Assembly (NCBI GenBank): GCA_900290245.1
Contig: OKRB01000113.1
Span: forward strand, 1 to 42,362
Source: Candidatus Sulfuritelmatomonas gaucii
Lineage (GTDB): Bacteria; Acidobacteriota; Terriglobia; Terriglobales; Acidobacteriaceae
Length of the DNA: 42,362 bases
Direction: 5' to 3'
A model generated the notes under the pieces. That model worked only from the letters and a program-made list of their open reading frames with translations. It searched no databases and was not told the DNA's origin. Made by a program: the position numbers and the translations under genes. This document shows positions 1-6,869 of the stretch, in pieces. Numbering within the stretch: position 1 is the first letter of the stretch; every line of letters begins with the position of its first letter.

Positions 1-2
1 AG

Positions 3-86
3 AAGACCAGCTTCGAGTACAGGACACGGTTTGTGCTGCGCGAATCCACCTGCGCGCCGAAGGAAAACGGAGTCATCAAGGGTTGA
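3..86 (+). CDS. C-terminal end of an unidentified protein (partial)
   Basis: An open frame runs in from the left edge and stops with TGA at 84-86. It gives 27 residues with alternating hydrophobic/polar spacing (FEYRTRFVLRES near the start), which could be a final beta strand. Nothing in it identifies a family. It is listed because the non-coding, repeat-rich stretch begins right after the stop. It could be chance, since 27 open codons are weak evidence. Confidence 0.35.
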   Translation, partial: KTSFEYRTRFVLRESTCAPKENGVIKG

Positions 87-159
87 GGCGCCGACCTTGC
101 GCGCACTACTTTTGGTGCAGCAATACGGCGTGGAGGCTGTAAAGTGCCTCAAATCATCG

Positions 160-213
160 CAAATGTTCGCTCAAGTGGTGCGTTGACCCCCTCAAATGTT
201 CGCTGAAATGGTT
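160..213. repeat. Pair of 20-bp direct repeats
   Basis: CAAATGTTCGCTCAAGTGGT (160-179) and CAAATGTTCGCTGAAATGGT (194-213) match at 17 of 20 positions and start 34 bp apart. The second copy runs into the palindrome at 211-237. Tandem subterminal repeats like these are typical of some insertion-sequence ends (for example the IS21 type), but no transposase is nearby, so that link is inference. Confidence 0.6.
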
Positions 214-237
214 ACATTTTGGGCCAAAATGTAACCA
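211..237. repeat. Perfect 13-bp inverted repeat with 1-nt centre
   Basis: GGTTACATTTTGG is followed by one G and then its exact reverse complement. No T-run follows, so it is not an intrinsic terminator. It shares the GGTTAC half-site with the palindrome at 291-316. Confidence 0.75.
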
Positions 238-290
238 CCGGAGGTTGCACTTTTACGACGCAATAACCTTCCCAGGTTCCGTTTTATTCG

Positions 291-316
291 ATTTGTAACC
301 ACTTCAGGTTACGAAT
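291..316. repeat. Second GTAACC/GGTTAC palindrome
   Basis: ATTTGTAACC, six bases, then GGTTACGAAT form a 10-bp arm with one mismatch. The half-site is the same as in the 211-237 palindrome, about 80 bp upstream. It could be a protein-binding site or a mobile-element end. Confidence 0.6.
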
Positions 317-354
317 TGAGCCAAAGGGTTGCGGATAATTTCGCGAAAGAGGGC

Positions 355-379
355 TTAAATGCATTTTTTGGGCATTTAA
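355..379. repeat. 8-bp inverted repeat TTAAATGC/GCATTTAA
   Basis: The arms are perfect and separated by nine bases, in an A/T-rich patch that stands out from the G+C-rich surroundings. No function is assigned. Confidence 0.45.
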
Positions 380-749
380 AACGCGATTTTGAGCCACTTT
401 TTGACCCGTTTTTGCGCGATTTCGCGCTCTGCGCGCCAAGCCGTGCTACGTAGCAGCGCCAAACCGGAACTGAAGCAGGCGGACAGACCTCAAAGGTCAG
501 CCTTGCCGGTCTTCCGCCCGGAATGATGCTGAATGAGCGGAAAACCTTTTGAGGAGCCGGCATATCGGGGCAAATTAGGATCTGGCTCACCTTAAGTTTG
601 GCAAACCGAAGTTGTGCGAAGGAACAGTTGAACGCAATGCGCCGCGAGACGTATACGATGCCGGCAACGCATGAAAGAGGAACGATGATTGGCAACTTAA
701 AAGCGCACGAGGAGCGCCTGGTGCCGTCAAGATAAACAGGTTGAAATTC

Positions 750-1316
750 TCAGCACGCGAGCTCGGTCATGAGCCAAGCCCTGGCCATCTTCCAATCGCG
801 CATGACGCTTTGAGCGGAAATCTTCAGCACTTCTGCCGTCTCCTCGACGCTAAGACCCCCGAAGAACCGGAGCTCGACGACCTTTGCTTTGCGCGGGTCG
901 ATCTGAGCCAATGCATCCAGCGCTTCGTCAATGGCAACAATTTCACGGTCCCTGGAGCCCGCGGCGACTTCCGGTACGTCGTCCAGATTCAGATGAACTA
1001 CCGCTCCACCCCTTTTAGCCATTCCTTTCGCGCGGGCTCGATCCACCAGGATCCGCCGCATCATGTTCGCCGAAACCGCGAAGAAATGAGCTCGATCCTG
1101 CCAGCTGACGCTGTCCACCTCGACTAGCCGCAGGAAAACCTCGTGGACCAACGCGGTGGCCTGCAAGGTGTTGCCGGCCCTTTCATTGCGCATGTATTTG
1201 GCCGCCATTCGGCGCAATTCCACGTAGACCTTCGGCGTAAGTTCCTCTAAAGCTTCTTGGTTGCCCCCGCTCCACGCCTTCAGGAGATGGGTGATGCTGG
1301 TTGCTTCCTCGCCCAT
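750..1316 (-). CDS. ECF-type RNA polymerase sigma factor
   Basis: A 188-residue sigma-70 family factor with only regions 2 and 4, the ECF layout. Region 2 lies at about residues 35-95 (AAKYMRNERAGNTLQATALV, then EVFLRL). Region 4, with the DNA-reading helix-turn-helix, is at about 135-180 (LRFFGGLSVEETAEVLKIS, then a WKMARAWL recognition helix). It resembles the TIGR02999/Sigma70_ECF group that in Acidobacteria and Planctomycetes is found next to Ser/Thr kinases; such a kinase lies 1 kb away. It is transcribed away from the secreted-protein gene at 1539. No anti-sigma factor is visible, so phosphorylation by the kinase could be the control, but that is inference. Confidence 0.9.
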   Translation of the reverse strand: MGEEATSITHLLKAWSGGNQEALEELTPKVYVELRRMAAKYMRNERAGNTLQATALVHEVFLRLVEVDSVSWQDRAHFFAVSANMMRRILVDRARAKGMAKRGGAVVHLNLDDVPEVAAGSRDREIVAIDEALDALAQIDPRKAKVVELRFFGGLSVEETAEVLKISAQSVMRDWKMARAWLMTELAC

Positions 1317-1538
1317 AAGCCCTGCCGATGCAACAAATCATACCGCTTCGCGATCAATGCAAAAGATATTTCGAGCCGCGTTGTAGTTTTTCGCCGCAGT
1401 TCTCGCTTACCAGGATGAAGCAGACAAATATCGGCGACGGTGAAGCAACCGATGCCAGCAGTGCCGGTTCTGCCTACGGTCAACCCTGAGAGGGCCTGCT
1501 TCGGCCCAACTCTCTAACCAGACCCTACAGGAGGTCCT

Positions 1539-2117
1539 ATGAAATCGACCCACACGCAGTCTCGGAAATTGGAAGGCCTGGCGAAGCCAAGCCGTCGCCA
1601 TCTGCATAACGTTGTAGCTGTGCTGGCCGTCCTTGCTGGTCTCGCAGTGTTTGGAGGTGCTTCGGCGGCAACAGCTCAAAACGCGGCCGAATTGAATACC
1701 CAGTTGACCGGGTGCCTTCCGCAGGGGCCGGAAGGGTCGTGGCTCTACACCGTGACCATACCGGGATATACCTTCCAGGGGATTGAGACTTACGCGTCTG
1801 GAGGGGGCTACACGGAAGCCGACCAACTGTCCTTCAGCCCGATTGCGGTAGCCAGCGCGGGTCACGGCGCGTGGGAGATGACCGGCAAAAAAACATTCGT
1901 TCTTACCTACCTCAATCTCACGTTCGATGGCTTCAGTACCGGCAATCCGACTGGGACGCTGAAAGTGCGCCAGACAACCACGATTGGCGCGAGCGGAAAC
2001 TCTTACACCGGTTCAGGCGATTACACCTACTACGATCTCGACGGCAATCCCATTCCGAGCGTCAGTGGAACCTTTACCATCACGGCGAAGCGGATTCTGG
2101 TGCAAGCGCCGAAGTAA
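1539..2117 (+). CDS. Secreted beta-rich protein of unknown function
   Basis: A 192-residue protein. A basic N-terminus (residues 1-24) is followed by a hydrophobic segment (about 25-40) and an Ala-rich stretch ending near ATAQ, which reads as a cleavable signal peptide. The mature part is rich in Gly, Thr, Tyr and Ser in short alternating strands, suggesting a small beta barrel or sandwich. There are no recognised catalytic motifs and only one Cys. The start is well supported by AGGAGGT six bases upstream. A strong terminator follows 30 bp after the stop, so it is probably a single-gene transcript. It is divergent from the ECF sigma gene and upstream of the kinase fragment. No function is assigned. 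Confidence 0.8.
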   Translation: MKSTHTQSRKLEGLAKPSRRHLHNVVAVLAVLAGLAVFGGASAATAQNAAELNTQLTGCLPQGPEGSWLYTVTIPGYTFQGIETYASGGGYTEADQLSFSPIAVASAGHGAWEMTGKKTFVLTYLNLTFDGFSTGNPTGTLKVRQTTTIGASGNSYTGSGDYTYYDLDGNPIPSVSGTFTITAKRILVQAPK

Positions 2118-2146
2118 GTTCGGCGGAGGCAGCAGACCGACAGATG

Positions 2147-2175
2147 AAAGGGCAGCCCATACGGCTGCCCTTTTT
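2147..2175 (+). terminator. Intrinsic terminator of the secreted-protein gene
   Basis: GGGCAGCC, loop CATAC, then GGCTGCCC followed directly by TTTTT; an AAA before the stem can extend the pairing. It lies 30 bp after the stop at 2117. Confidence 0.85.
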
Positions 2176-2293
2176 GTCTGCGTTCTCTTGCCAACTTCCA
2201 CTGAAGCACGGCAGCCAGCGATCCTGATGACCGTCATTCCTGTTGAGCGTCGAGCACTTACGGATTGCGGTAAGATTGCCACTGAAACCCACG

Positions 2294-3913
2294 GTGGCTC
2301 CAACGAATCCCGAACATTGGCAGCGAATGGAAGGGCTTTATCACGCCGTGCTGGAGACTTCCGGCGAGGAGCGGGAGGCGCTGTTGGCGCAATCCGATCC
2401 CGAGGTGAGGCGCGCCGTGGAAGCCTTGCTGGTGCACGGAAGCTCAGGCGAGGGGTTGTTGGATCGCCCCGCATGGGAGCAGGCAAACACCTTGCTGGAA
2501 CCGCCGAGCATGCAAATCGCCCCAGGGGAGCGACTCGGCCCGTATCGCGTGGAAGCCAAAATCGGCGCCGGTGGCATGGGCGAAGTGTATCGAGCCACAG
2601 ATGCGCGTTTGAATCGCTTCGTCGCGATCAAAGTATCCGACGCGCAGTTCACCGAGCGTTTTGAGCGCGAAGCCAAAGCTATCGCTGCACTCAATCATCC
2701 CAACATCTGCCAGATTTACGACATCGGACCAAATTATCTGGTGATGGAGTACGTCGACGGGCCGCCAGTTGTCTCCGGTGGGCAGGAGCCGACTCTACCG
2801 GCCGAAGCGCTGCGGCTTGCCACTCAAATCGCCTCCGCCATCGAAGCCGCGCACGCCAAGGGCATTGTTCATCGCGACCTCAAACCAGCAAACATCCTCG
2901 TAACTGCAGCCGGTGTTGTAAAGTTGCTCGATTTCGGACTCGCGAAACAGAATCCTCGAAGCGACCTGCCCGAGAACGGAACCCAAACGCTGAGTGCCAC
3001 CCAAGCGGGAACGATTATGGGCACTCCGGCCTACATGTCTCCAGAACAAGCGGAGGGCAGGACGGCCGACGCGCGCTCCGACATCTTTTCGTTCGGAGCG
3101 ATACTTTACGAAATGCTTGCCGGGCGCCGCGCCTTTCCCGGGGCGTCAGCTGCTTCTATTCTGGGCGCAATCCTTCACAAGAATCCCGATCCCCTCGGCG
3201 CGCCGCCCGCGCTGAACGCGATTGTCTTAAAGTGTCTGTCAAAATCTCCAGACGACCGTTTCCAGACCGCAACCGATCTTCGGATGGCGTTGGAAAGGGC
3301 CTCAACGTCCGGCGGTTCTATCGTTATCCATCGATTGAAACAACACAGACTGGCTTTGGCAATCGCCGGAGCTCTGCTGGTTATCGTCGCCGTCAGCCTC
3401 GGCATTTATCTGAAGGGCTTCAAAACAGGCTCAATTAATTCCATCGCCGTTCTCCCGCTCGATATTCAGAGTAACGAACCCGAAGCCGACTACATTTCCG
3501 ATGGAATTACGGAAAGCATCAACAACAGCCTTGCGCGGTTGCCGGATCTGAAGGTGATTCCCCACAGTGTCGCTCTCCATTACAAAGGGAAGGCTGCTGA
3601 TTTCCAAAAGGTCGGCGACGCACTTGGCGTCCAGGCAGTACTGACGGGCCGAGTCGCACAGCGCGGCGACGATCTGACCATTGACATCGAACTCGATGAA
3701 GTTCACAACGGCAAACAGCTTTGGGGACAGCAATACACCCGGAAGGTGGCCGATCTGCTCATGGTGAAGAACGACATCGCAAGGGAGGTTTCTCAGCGGC
3801 TGCGCTCGCAACTTTCCGCGGCCGACCAGGAAAAACTGACGTTAGGCTCAACGGGAAATCCCGAGGCGTATCAACTCTATCTCAAAGGCGAGCACTACAC
3901 GAATAAGTGGTAG
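2294..3913 (+). CDS. Ser/Thr protein kinase, C-terminus cut off by a transposon
   Basis: Hanks-type kinase, typical of acidobacterial kinases with a cytoplasmic N-terminal kinase domain. Visible motifs: Gly-rich loop IGAGGMGEVY, VAIK lysine, catalytic HRDLKPANIL, DFGLA, and GTPAYMSPEQ in the activation segment. One membrane helix follows (LALAIAGALLVIVAVSLGIY), then a FlgO/TolB-N-like domain beginning SIAVLPLDI. In this family a TPR region normally follows 'NPEAYQLYLKG'; here the frame ends eight residues later. The last codons, TGG TAG, come from the transposon end at 3909, so the native protein is broken after residues NK. I chose GTG at 2294; TTG at 2243 is also in frame and would add 17 residues. 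The kinase domain itself is intact and could still be active. Confidence 0.85.
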   Translation: MAPTNPEHWQRMEGLYHAVLETSGEEREALLAQSDPEVRRAVEALLVHGSSGEGLLDRPAWEQANTLLEPPSMQIAPGERLGPYRVEAKIGAGGMGEVYRATDARLNRFVAIKVSDAQFTERFEREAKAIAALNHPNICQIYDIGPNYLVMEYVDGPPVVSGGQEPTLPAEALRLATQIASAIEAAHAKGIVHRDLKPANILVTAAGVVKLLDFGLAKQNPRSDLPENGTQTLSATQAGTIMGTPAYMSPEQAEGRTADARSDIFSFGAILYEMLAGRRAFPGASAASILGAILHKNPDPLGAPPALNAIVLKCLSKSPDDRFQTATDLRMALERASTSGGSIVIHRLKQHRLALAIAGALLVIVAVSLGIYLKGFKTGSINSIAVLPLDIQSNEPEADYISDGITESINNSLARLPDLKVIPHSVALHYKGKAADFQKVGDALGVQAVLTGRVAQRGDDLTIDIELDEVHNGKQLWGQQYTRKVADLLMVKNDIAREVSQRLRSQLSAADQEKLTLGSTGNPEAYQLYLKGEHYTNKW

Positions 3914-3924
3914 TGACTCATTTT
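3909..3924. repeat. Left terminal inverted repeat of the transposon
   Basis: GGTAGTGACTCATTTT, an exact reverse complement of 6377-6392. It supplies the final W codon bases and the TAG stop of the truncated kinase. Confidence 0.9.
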
Positions 3925-3992
3925 GCTTAAGCCGGTCATGCTTGCCAATTAAAGCAAAGCGTGGAATACTGGATGCATGAGGCGCTTAAGCA
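3924..3992 (+). repeat. Second copy of the transposase 5' region, in front of the cargo operon
   Basis: TGCTTAAGCCGGTCATGC (3924-3941) and GCATGAGGCGCTTAAGCA (3975-3992) match TGCTTGAGCTGGTCATGC (5503-5520) and GCATGAATCGCTTAAGCA (5530-5547) upstream of and inside the transposase start. The interval between the two blocks is longer here (33 versus 9 bases). The -10 hexamer seen in the transposase copy is lost. The ATG of the first cargo gene sits at the same place as the transposase ATG. Confidence 0.75.
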
Positions 3993-4225
3993 AAATGCCA
4001 TCCGATCCTAACGCCGCCGCAGCTTTGACGGTGAAACTTGCAACGGAAGAACCAGAGGCGTCCCCAATGGGTGTGAGTGCAATCTCAGAATACCTAGCGA
4101 CAATTGGACGCAGAGGTGGTATAAAGGGCGGCAAAGCCCGCGCCGAAGCACTGTCAACCAGACGGAAGAAAGAAATCGCGCGAAAGGCTGCTCAGGCACG
4201 ATGGAGCAAGAACCATGGCAAGTAG
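3977..4225 (+). CDS. Small basic KGG-motif cargo protein
   Basis: An 82-residue protein. The C-terminal half carries the pattern GRRGGIKGGKARAEALS followed by RKKEIARKAAQARW. This compact basic motif occurs in many short bacterial proteins and looks like a nucleic-acid binding or histone-H1-like tail. The N-terminus (MRRLSKMP) resembles the transposase N-terminus (MNRLSTSE) because both starts come from the duplicated 5' block. The gene overlaps the next one by 11 bp, implying translational coupling with the protease. A role as DNA-binding partner or regulator of the protease is inference. Confidence 0.7.
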   Translation: MRRLSKMPSDPNAAAALTVKLATEEPEASPMGVSAISEYLATIGRRGGIKGGKARAEALSTRRKKEIARKAAQARWSKNHGK

Positions 4226-5261
4226 TGGGATATTGCAGGGCATTGAAGGCAATGGTGCTGAAGCTGTGACCGCTCCCGCAGGGAGCAATAACGTAGCTGG
4301 CCATAACCCACAGCCTCCCACTGCGCCTGCGCCACCGGCGACGCCCAAGAAATACTGTGCGTCAATTTTTCCAACAGTCAAACCTGAATTAGACAGGGGA
4401 TTTGCTGCTGCAATTGGGCAGCTAGAGTCTGCTCTCGGATATCCGGTTTGGCTTATATTGGAGTCAGATTCAGGGCCTTTTAGCAGCATCGATGACGACT
4501 TGTACGAAGCGTTCTATGCTAGTCGTAGCGAGATCGAACGAAGCCACCTCGGGTTAATGATTCATTCAAGTGGTGGCGACGCGACAGCCGCTTTCAAGAT
4601 TGCGAGGCTGTTCCAAAGGAGAGCTAGGCCTCTTACAACGATCATCCCAAAATATGCGAAGAGCGCGGCAACCCTGATGGCCCTTGCTGGTTCTACCATT
4701 ATCAAGGCCGAAGACGCCGAATTCGGCCCCTTGGACGTACAGGTGATGGATTTGGAGCGGGAAGAATACGGTTCGGCTCTCAATGCGGTTCAATCGTTAG
4801 AGCGTATCAACGCATTCTCGCTAACCGTCATCGATCAGCTAACGCCTTTGCTTATGAGCAGAAGCGGTAGAAGGCTAGATGTGGTTCTGCCAATGGTAAT
4901 GGACTACACGGTTAAGCTGGTGCGCCCCTTACTGGAGAAGATTGACACGGTCGATTTTACGAGGAGATCAAGAGAATTGAAGGTCGCAGAGGAATACGCG
5001 CTTCGACTCATGAAATCTAGCTACTCATTCGAAGAAGCAAAGCGAATCGCCCAACATTTGGTGGATCAATATCCTACTCATGAATTTGTTATCGACCGAG
5101 AAGAATGCAAAATGCGACTCCGGAGTGGGACCGGCACAACGTATGGGATAGGACTGAAGCTGGAAGACACATCTCCGGAGGTCAACGCTGCCTTGGATTT
5201 GATTATTCCGTTTTTAGGAAATTTAAACGTGATTGGACGCGTCAAGGAGGTAGCGGCATGA
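4215..5261 (+). CDS. SDH-family Clp-fold serine protease (transposon cargo)
   Basis: A 348-residue protein of the SDH_sah (PF01972) type within the ClpP/SppA/crotonase fold. Residues 1-48 form a Gly/Pro/Ala-rich linker without a signal peptide. The core shows HSSGG at 117-121 (oxyanion region), AKSAATLMALAG at 148-159 with the likely nucleophile Ser150, and FGPLDVQ at 170-176 with Asp174. The C-terminal half (about 190-348) is helical and includes a Tyr-Pro-Thr-His (YPTH) segment. A cytoplasmic peptidase or protein-remodelling role is expected from the family; the substrate is unknown. Start and stop overlap both neighbours (11 bp upstream, ATGA downstream), so the three cargo genes form one translation unit. 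Confidence 0.85.
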   Translation: MASSGILQGIEGNGAEAVTAPAGSNNVAGHNPQPPTAPAPPATPKKYCASIFPTVKPELDRGFAAAIGQLESALGYPVWLILESDSGPFSSIDDDLYEAFYASRSEIERSHLGLMIHSSGGDATAAFKIARLFQRRARPLTTIIPKYAKSAATLMALAGSTIIKAEDAEFGPLDVQVMDLEREEYGSALNAVQSLERINAFSLTVIDQLTPLLMSRSGRRLDVVLPMVMDYTVKLVRPLLEKIDTVDFTRRSRELKVAEEYALRLMKSSYSFEEAKRIAQHLVDQYPTHEFVIDREECKMRLRSGTGTTYGIGLKLEDTSPEVNAALDLIIPFLGNLNVIGRVKEVAA

Positions 5262-5476
5262 GGAAGAAAGTTCGATGCGAAGAACCTTTGCCCCGGCGGA
5301 CTAGCTCAAGGGGTGCCGTAGAGCGTGCGATTGACATTTCTAAGGGCGACCGCTCGACTACCTGGGAAGATGCGATTGGAAGGACTCAAGGGCCACTTTC
5401 TCGCTGGGACATCGCCCACAAGGAAAATAGCAGTGAAGAGGGGGCAGATGACGAATCGTTGGCGCTAACGAAATAG
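5258..5476 (+). CDS. 72-residue cargo protein of unknown function
   Basis: It starts with the ATG that overlaps the protease stop (ATGA at 5258-5261) and ends 55 bp before the transposase start. The sequence is charged and hydrophilic, with a basic N-terminus (MRKKVRCEEPLPRRTSS) and an acidic, Glu/Asp-rich C-terminus. No domain is recognised and no membrane segment is present. Coupling to the protease suggests it is a substrate, adaptor or inhibitor, which is inference. Confidence 0.65.
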   Translation: MRKKVRCEEPLPRRTSSRGAVERAIDISKGDRSTTWEDAIGRTQGPLSRWDIAHKENSSEEGADDESLALTK

Positions 5477-5496
5477 CGCTACATCAACGATTTCCC

Positions 5497-5525
5497 TTGA
5501 CATGCTTGAGCTGGTCATGCATAAT
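5497..5525 (+). promoter_or_regulatory. Sigma-70-like promoter of the transposase gene
   Basis: TTGACA (5497-5502), a 17-bp spacer, then CATAAT (5520-5525). With initiation about 7 bp downstream, transcription would begin at or next to the ATG at 5532, so the mRNA may be leaderless. No ribosome-binding site precedes that ATG. Confidence 0.6.
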
Positions 5526-5531
5526 AATTGC

Positions 5532-6377
5532 ATGAATCGCTTAAGCACGTCTGAACGCGCCCGAATTATCGCCGCTTTAGTCGAAGGCAATTCGCTTCGC
5601 TCTACATCCCGGCTCTGTAACGTCGCCTTTAACACCGTTCTCAAGCTGGTTCCCGAGATTGGATTAGCGTGCGCTGATTACCATGATGCGCATGTGCGGA
5701 ACGTGCGGGCGAAGAGAATTCAGTGCGATGAAATCTGGCAATTCGTTGGAGCCAAGCACAAGAATGCTTCGCCTGAGCAAAAGGCACAAGGGTGGGGCGA
5801 CGTTTGGACGTGGACCGCCATTGACGCGGACACGAAGCTCTGCATCTCCTTCATGGTTGGTGGTCGCGATAGCGGATGGGCGATGGACTTTATGGAGGAC
5901 GTGGCCAATCGCGTTCGTGGCCGCGTGCAATTGACCACAGATGGCCACAAACCATACTTAGAGGCTGTTGAGAATGCTTTCGGCATGGACATAGACTTTG
6001 CCACACTCCAGAAAATTTACGGTGCTTCTAACGAGCCGGAGAAGCGTTACAGCCCAGCCAAGTGCATTGGCTGCGAGAGCAAGGTAGTTATGGGCGATCC
6101 CGACCCAAAGCACATCTCCACAAGCTACGTGGAGCGGCAGAATTTGACTATGAGAATGTCCATGCGGCGCTTCACGCGACTCACTAACGGATTCTCAAAG
6201 AAAGCCGAGAATCACGCCCATGCAGTTGCTCTTCATTTCATGCATTACAACTATTGCCGGGTCCACAAGACGCTTGGGACTACGCCAGCCATGAAAGCCG
6301 GACTCACCGATCATGTTTGGAGCATGGAAGAGCTTGCCGGACTGCTCGAATCAGCTTCCGAACGGCAAGTGGCCTGA
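5532..6377 (+). CDS. IS1-family-like DDE transposase
   Basis: A 281-residue transposase. An N-terminal helix-turn-helix (about residues 7-42: TSERARIIAALVEGNSLRST) precedes the catalytic domain. DDE residues can be placed at Asp66 (CDEIW), Asp137 (TTDGHKPY) and Glu201 (SYVERQNLTMRM), with the conserved NYCRVHKTL near the C-terminus. It is a single uninterrupted frame, unlike the frameshifted InsAB of classical IS1. The start MNRLSTSER was chosen over an upstream in-frame ATG at 5502 because the promoter overlaps that ATG. The stop overlaps the right inverted end. All motifs are intact, so the element may still be active. Confidence 0.9.
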   Translation: MNRLSTSERARIIAALVEGNSLRSTSRLCNVAFNTVLKLVPEIGLACADYHDAHVRNVRAKRIQCDEIWQFVGAKHKNASPEQKAQGWGDVWTWTAIDADTKLCISFMVGGRDSGWAMDFMEDVANRVRGRVQLTTDGHKPYLEAVENAFGMDIDFATLQKIYGASNEPEKRYSPAKCIGCESKVVMGDPDPKHISTSYVERQNLTMRMSMRRFTRLTNGFSKKAENHAHAVALHFMHYNYCRVHKTLGTTPAMKAGLTDHVWSMEELAGLLESASERQVA

Positions 6378-6869
6378 AAATGAGTCACTACCGAGAATAA
6401 ACAGGCCCAAGGCAATGATGTTCAGATAAAAGGCGCCCTTGGCCCAGCCTTCATTCCATTGCGCACGGCCCGCGGCAATATCATCCATATCTTTCTTGGC
6501 AAGAAAGATCCCCGGTATCGCCGTAAAAGGTCCGCAGCAGAAAATGCCTGCAATACCCAGACCGACGGCCCACTTGGTATTGTTTCCAGCCGGCGCGACG
6601 GGCGCCATCGGAGGATATGCGCCGGGTGGGGGCGGAGGATAACCCGCCGGAGGTGGAGCAAATCCGCCCGGAGGCGGGGGCGGTGGTGAAAATGTGTTCT
6701 GGGGTGGGGACGGAGGTTGATTGCTGTCCGGCGGTTGCCATCCCGCAGGCGGAGGACCGCCAGCAGGAGTTCCGGGCTGTTGAGCGGAAAGCGGCGTTCC
6801 ACAGTTTCCGCAGAACGCTGTATTTGGCGGACTGCTCACGCCACAACGCGGGCAAATGACTGTATCCAT
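6351..6869 (-). CDS. Zinc-ribbon, proline-rich membrane protein, C-terminus replaced by transposon end
   Basis: A 172-residue protein. The N-terminal zinc ribbon has two Cys pairs (CPRCG at 6-10, CGNCG at 20-24). A Pro/Gly-rich linker follows (about 30-95), then two hydrophobic segments (WAVGLGIAGIFCCGPFTAIP and FYLNIIALGLFIL) in a DUF4190-like arrangement. The native sequence stops at LGLFILG; the last 12 residues are read from the transposon's right end up to a stop at 6351. The second membrane helix therefore loses its natural end. The function of such proteins is unknown; the zinc ribbon suggests binding or sensing at the membrane. Confidence 0.8.
   Translation of the reverse strand: MDTVICPRCGVSSPPNTAFCGNCGTPLSAQQPGTPAGGPPPAGWQPPDSNQPPSPPQNTFSPPPPPPGGFAPPPAGYPPPPPGAYPPMAPVAPAGNNTKWAVGLGIAGIFCCGPFTAIPGIFLAKKDMDDIAAGRAQWNEGWAKGAFYLNIIALGLFILGSDSFSGHLPFGS
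6377..6392. repeat. Right terminal inverted repeat of the transposon
   Basis: AAAATGAGTCACTACC, an exact reverse complement of 3909-3924. On the minus strand it begins the foreign tail of the zinc-ribbon protein. Confidence 0.9.

Larger units (their letters stand above)
87..749. other. Non-coding stretch with clustered direct and inverted repeats
   Basis: No convincing gene is visible in these 660 bases. The stretch holds two near-identical 20-bp direct repeats, a perfect 13-bp inverted repeat, further GGTTAC/GTAACC palindromes and an A/T-rich 8-bp hairpin, listed separately. A minus-strand open frame at 309-695 has low-complexity Ser/Lys composition and no recognisable domain, so it is not called. 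The organisation resembles the end or scar of a mobile element more than a promoter region. Confidence 0.5.
3909..6392 (+). mobile_element. IS1-family-like transposon with three cargo genes
   Basis: The element is bounded by perfect 16-bp inverted ends, GGTAGTGACTCATTTT at 3909-3924 and its reverse complement at 6377-6392. It is 2484 bp long. It contains a complete DDE transposase gene (5532-6377), whose stop codon overlaps the right end, and a three-gene cargo operon (3977-5476) on the same strand. Direct target duplications of 8-9 bp, expected for this family, are not present: the left flank is GAATAAGT and the right flank GAGAATAA. Together with the truncated genes on each side, this suggests a deletion next to the element after insertion. 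Confidence 0.85.

Noticed and set aside
309..695. Minus-strand open frame of 128 codons
   Set aside because: Low-complexity Ser/Lys composition, no domain, and it covers repeat hairpins; read as chance.
1488..1520. Imperfect hairpin before the secreted-protein gene as a riboswitch
   Set aside because: Arms are short and interrupted, with no known riboswitch core.
3901..6400. Shared GAATAA on both sides of the transposon as a target duplication
   Set aside because: The two copies are shifted by two bases relative to the inverted ends, so they are not a true duplication.
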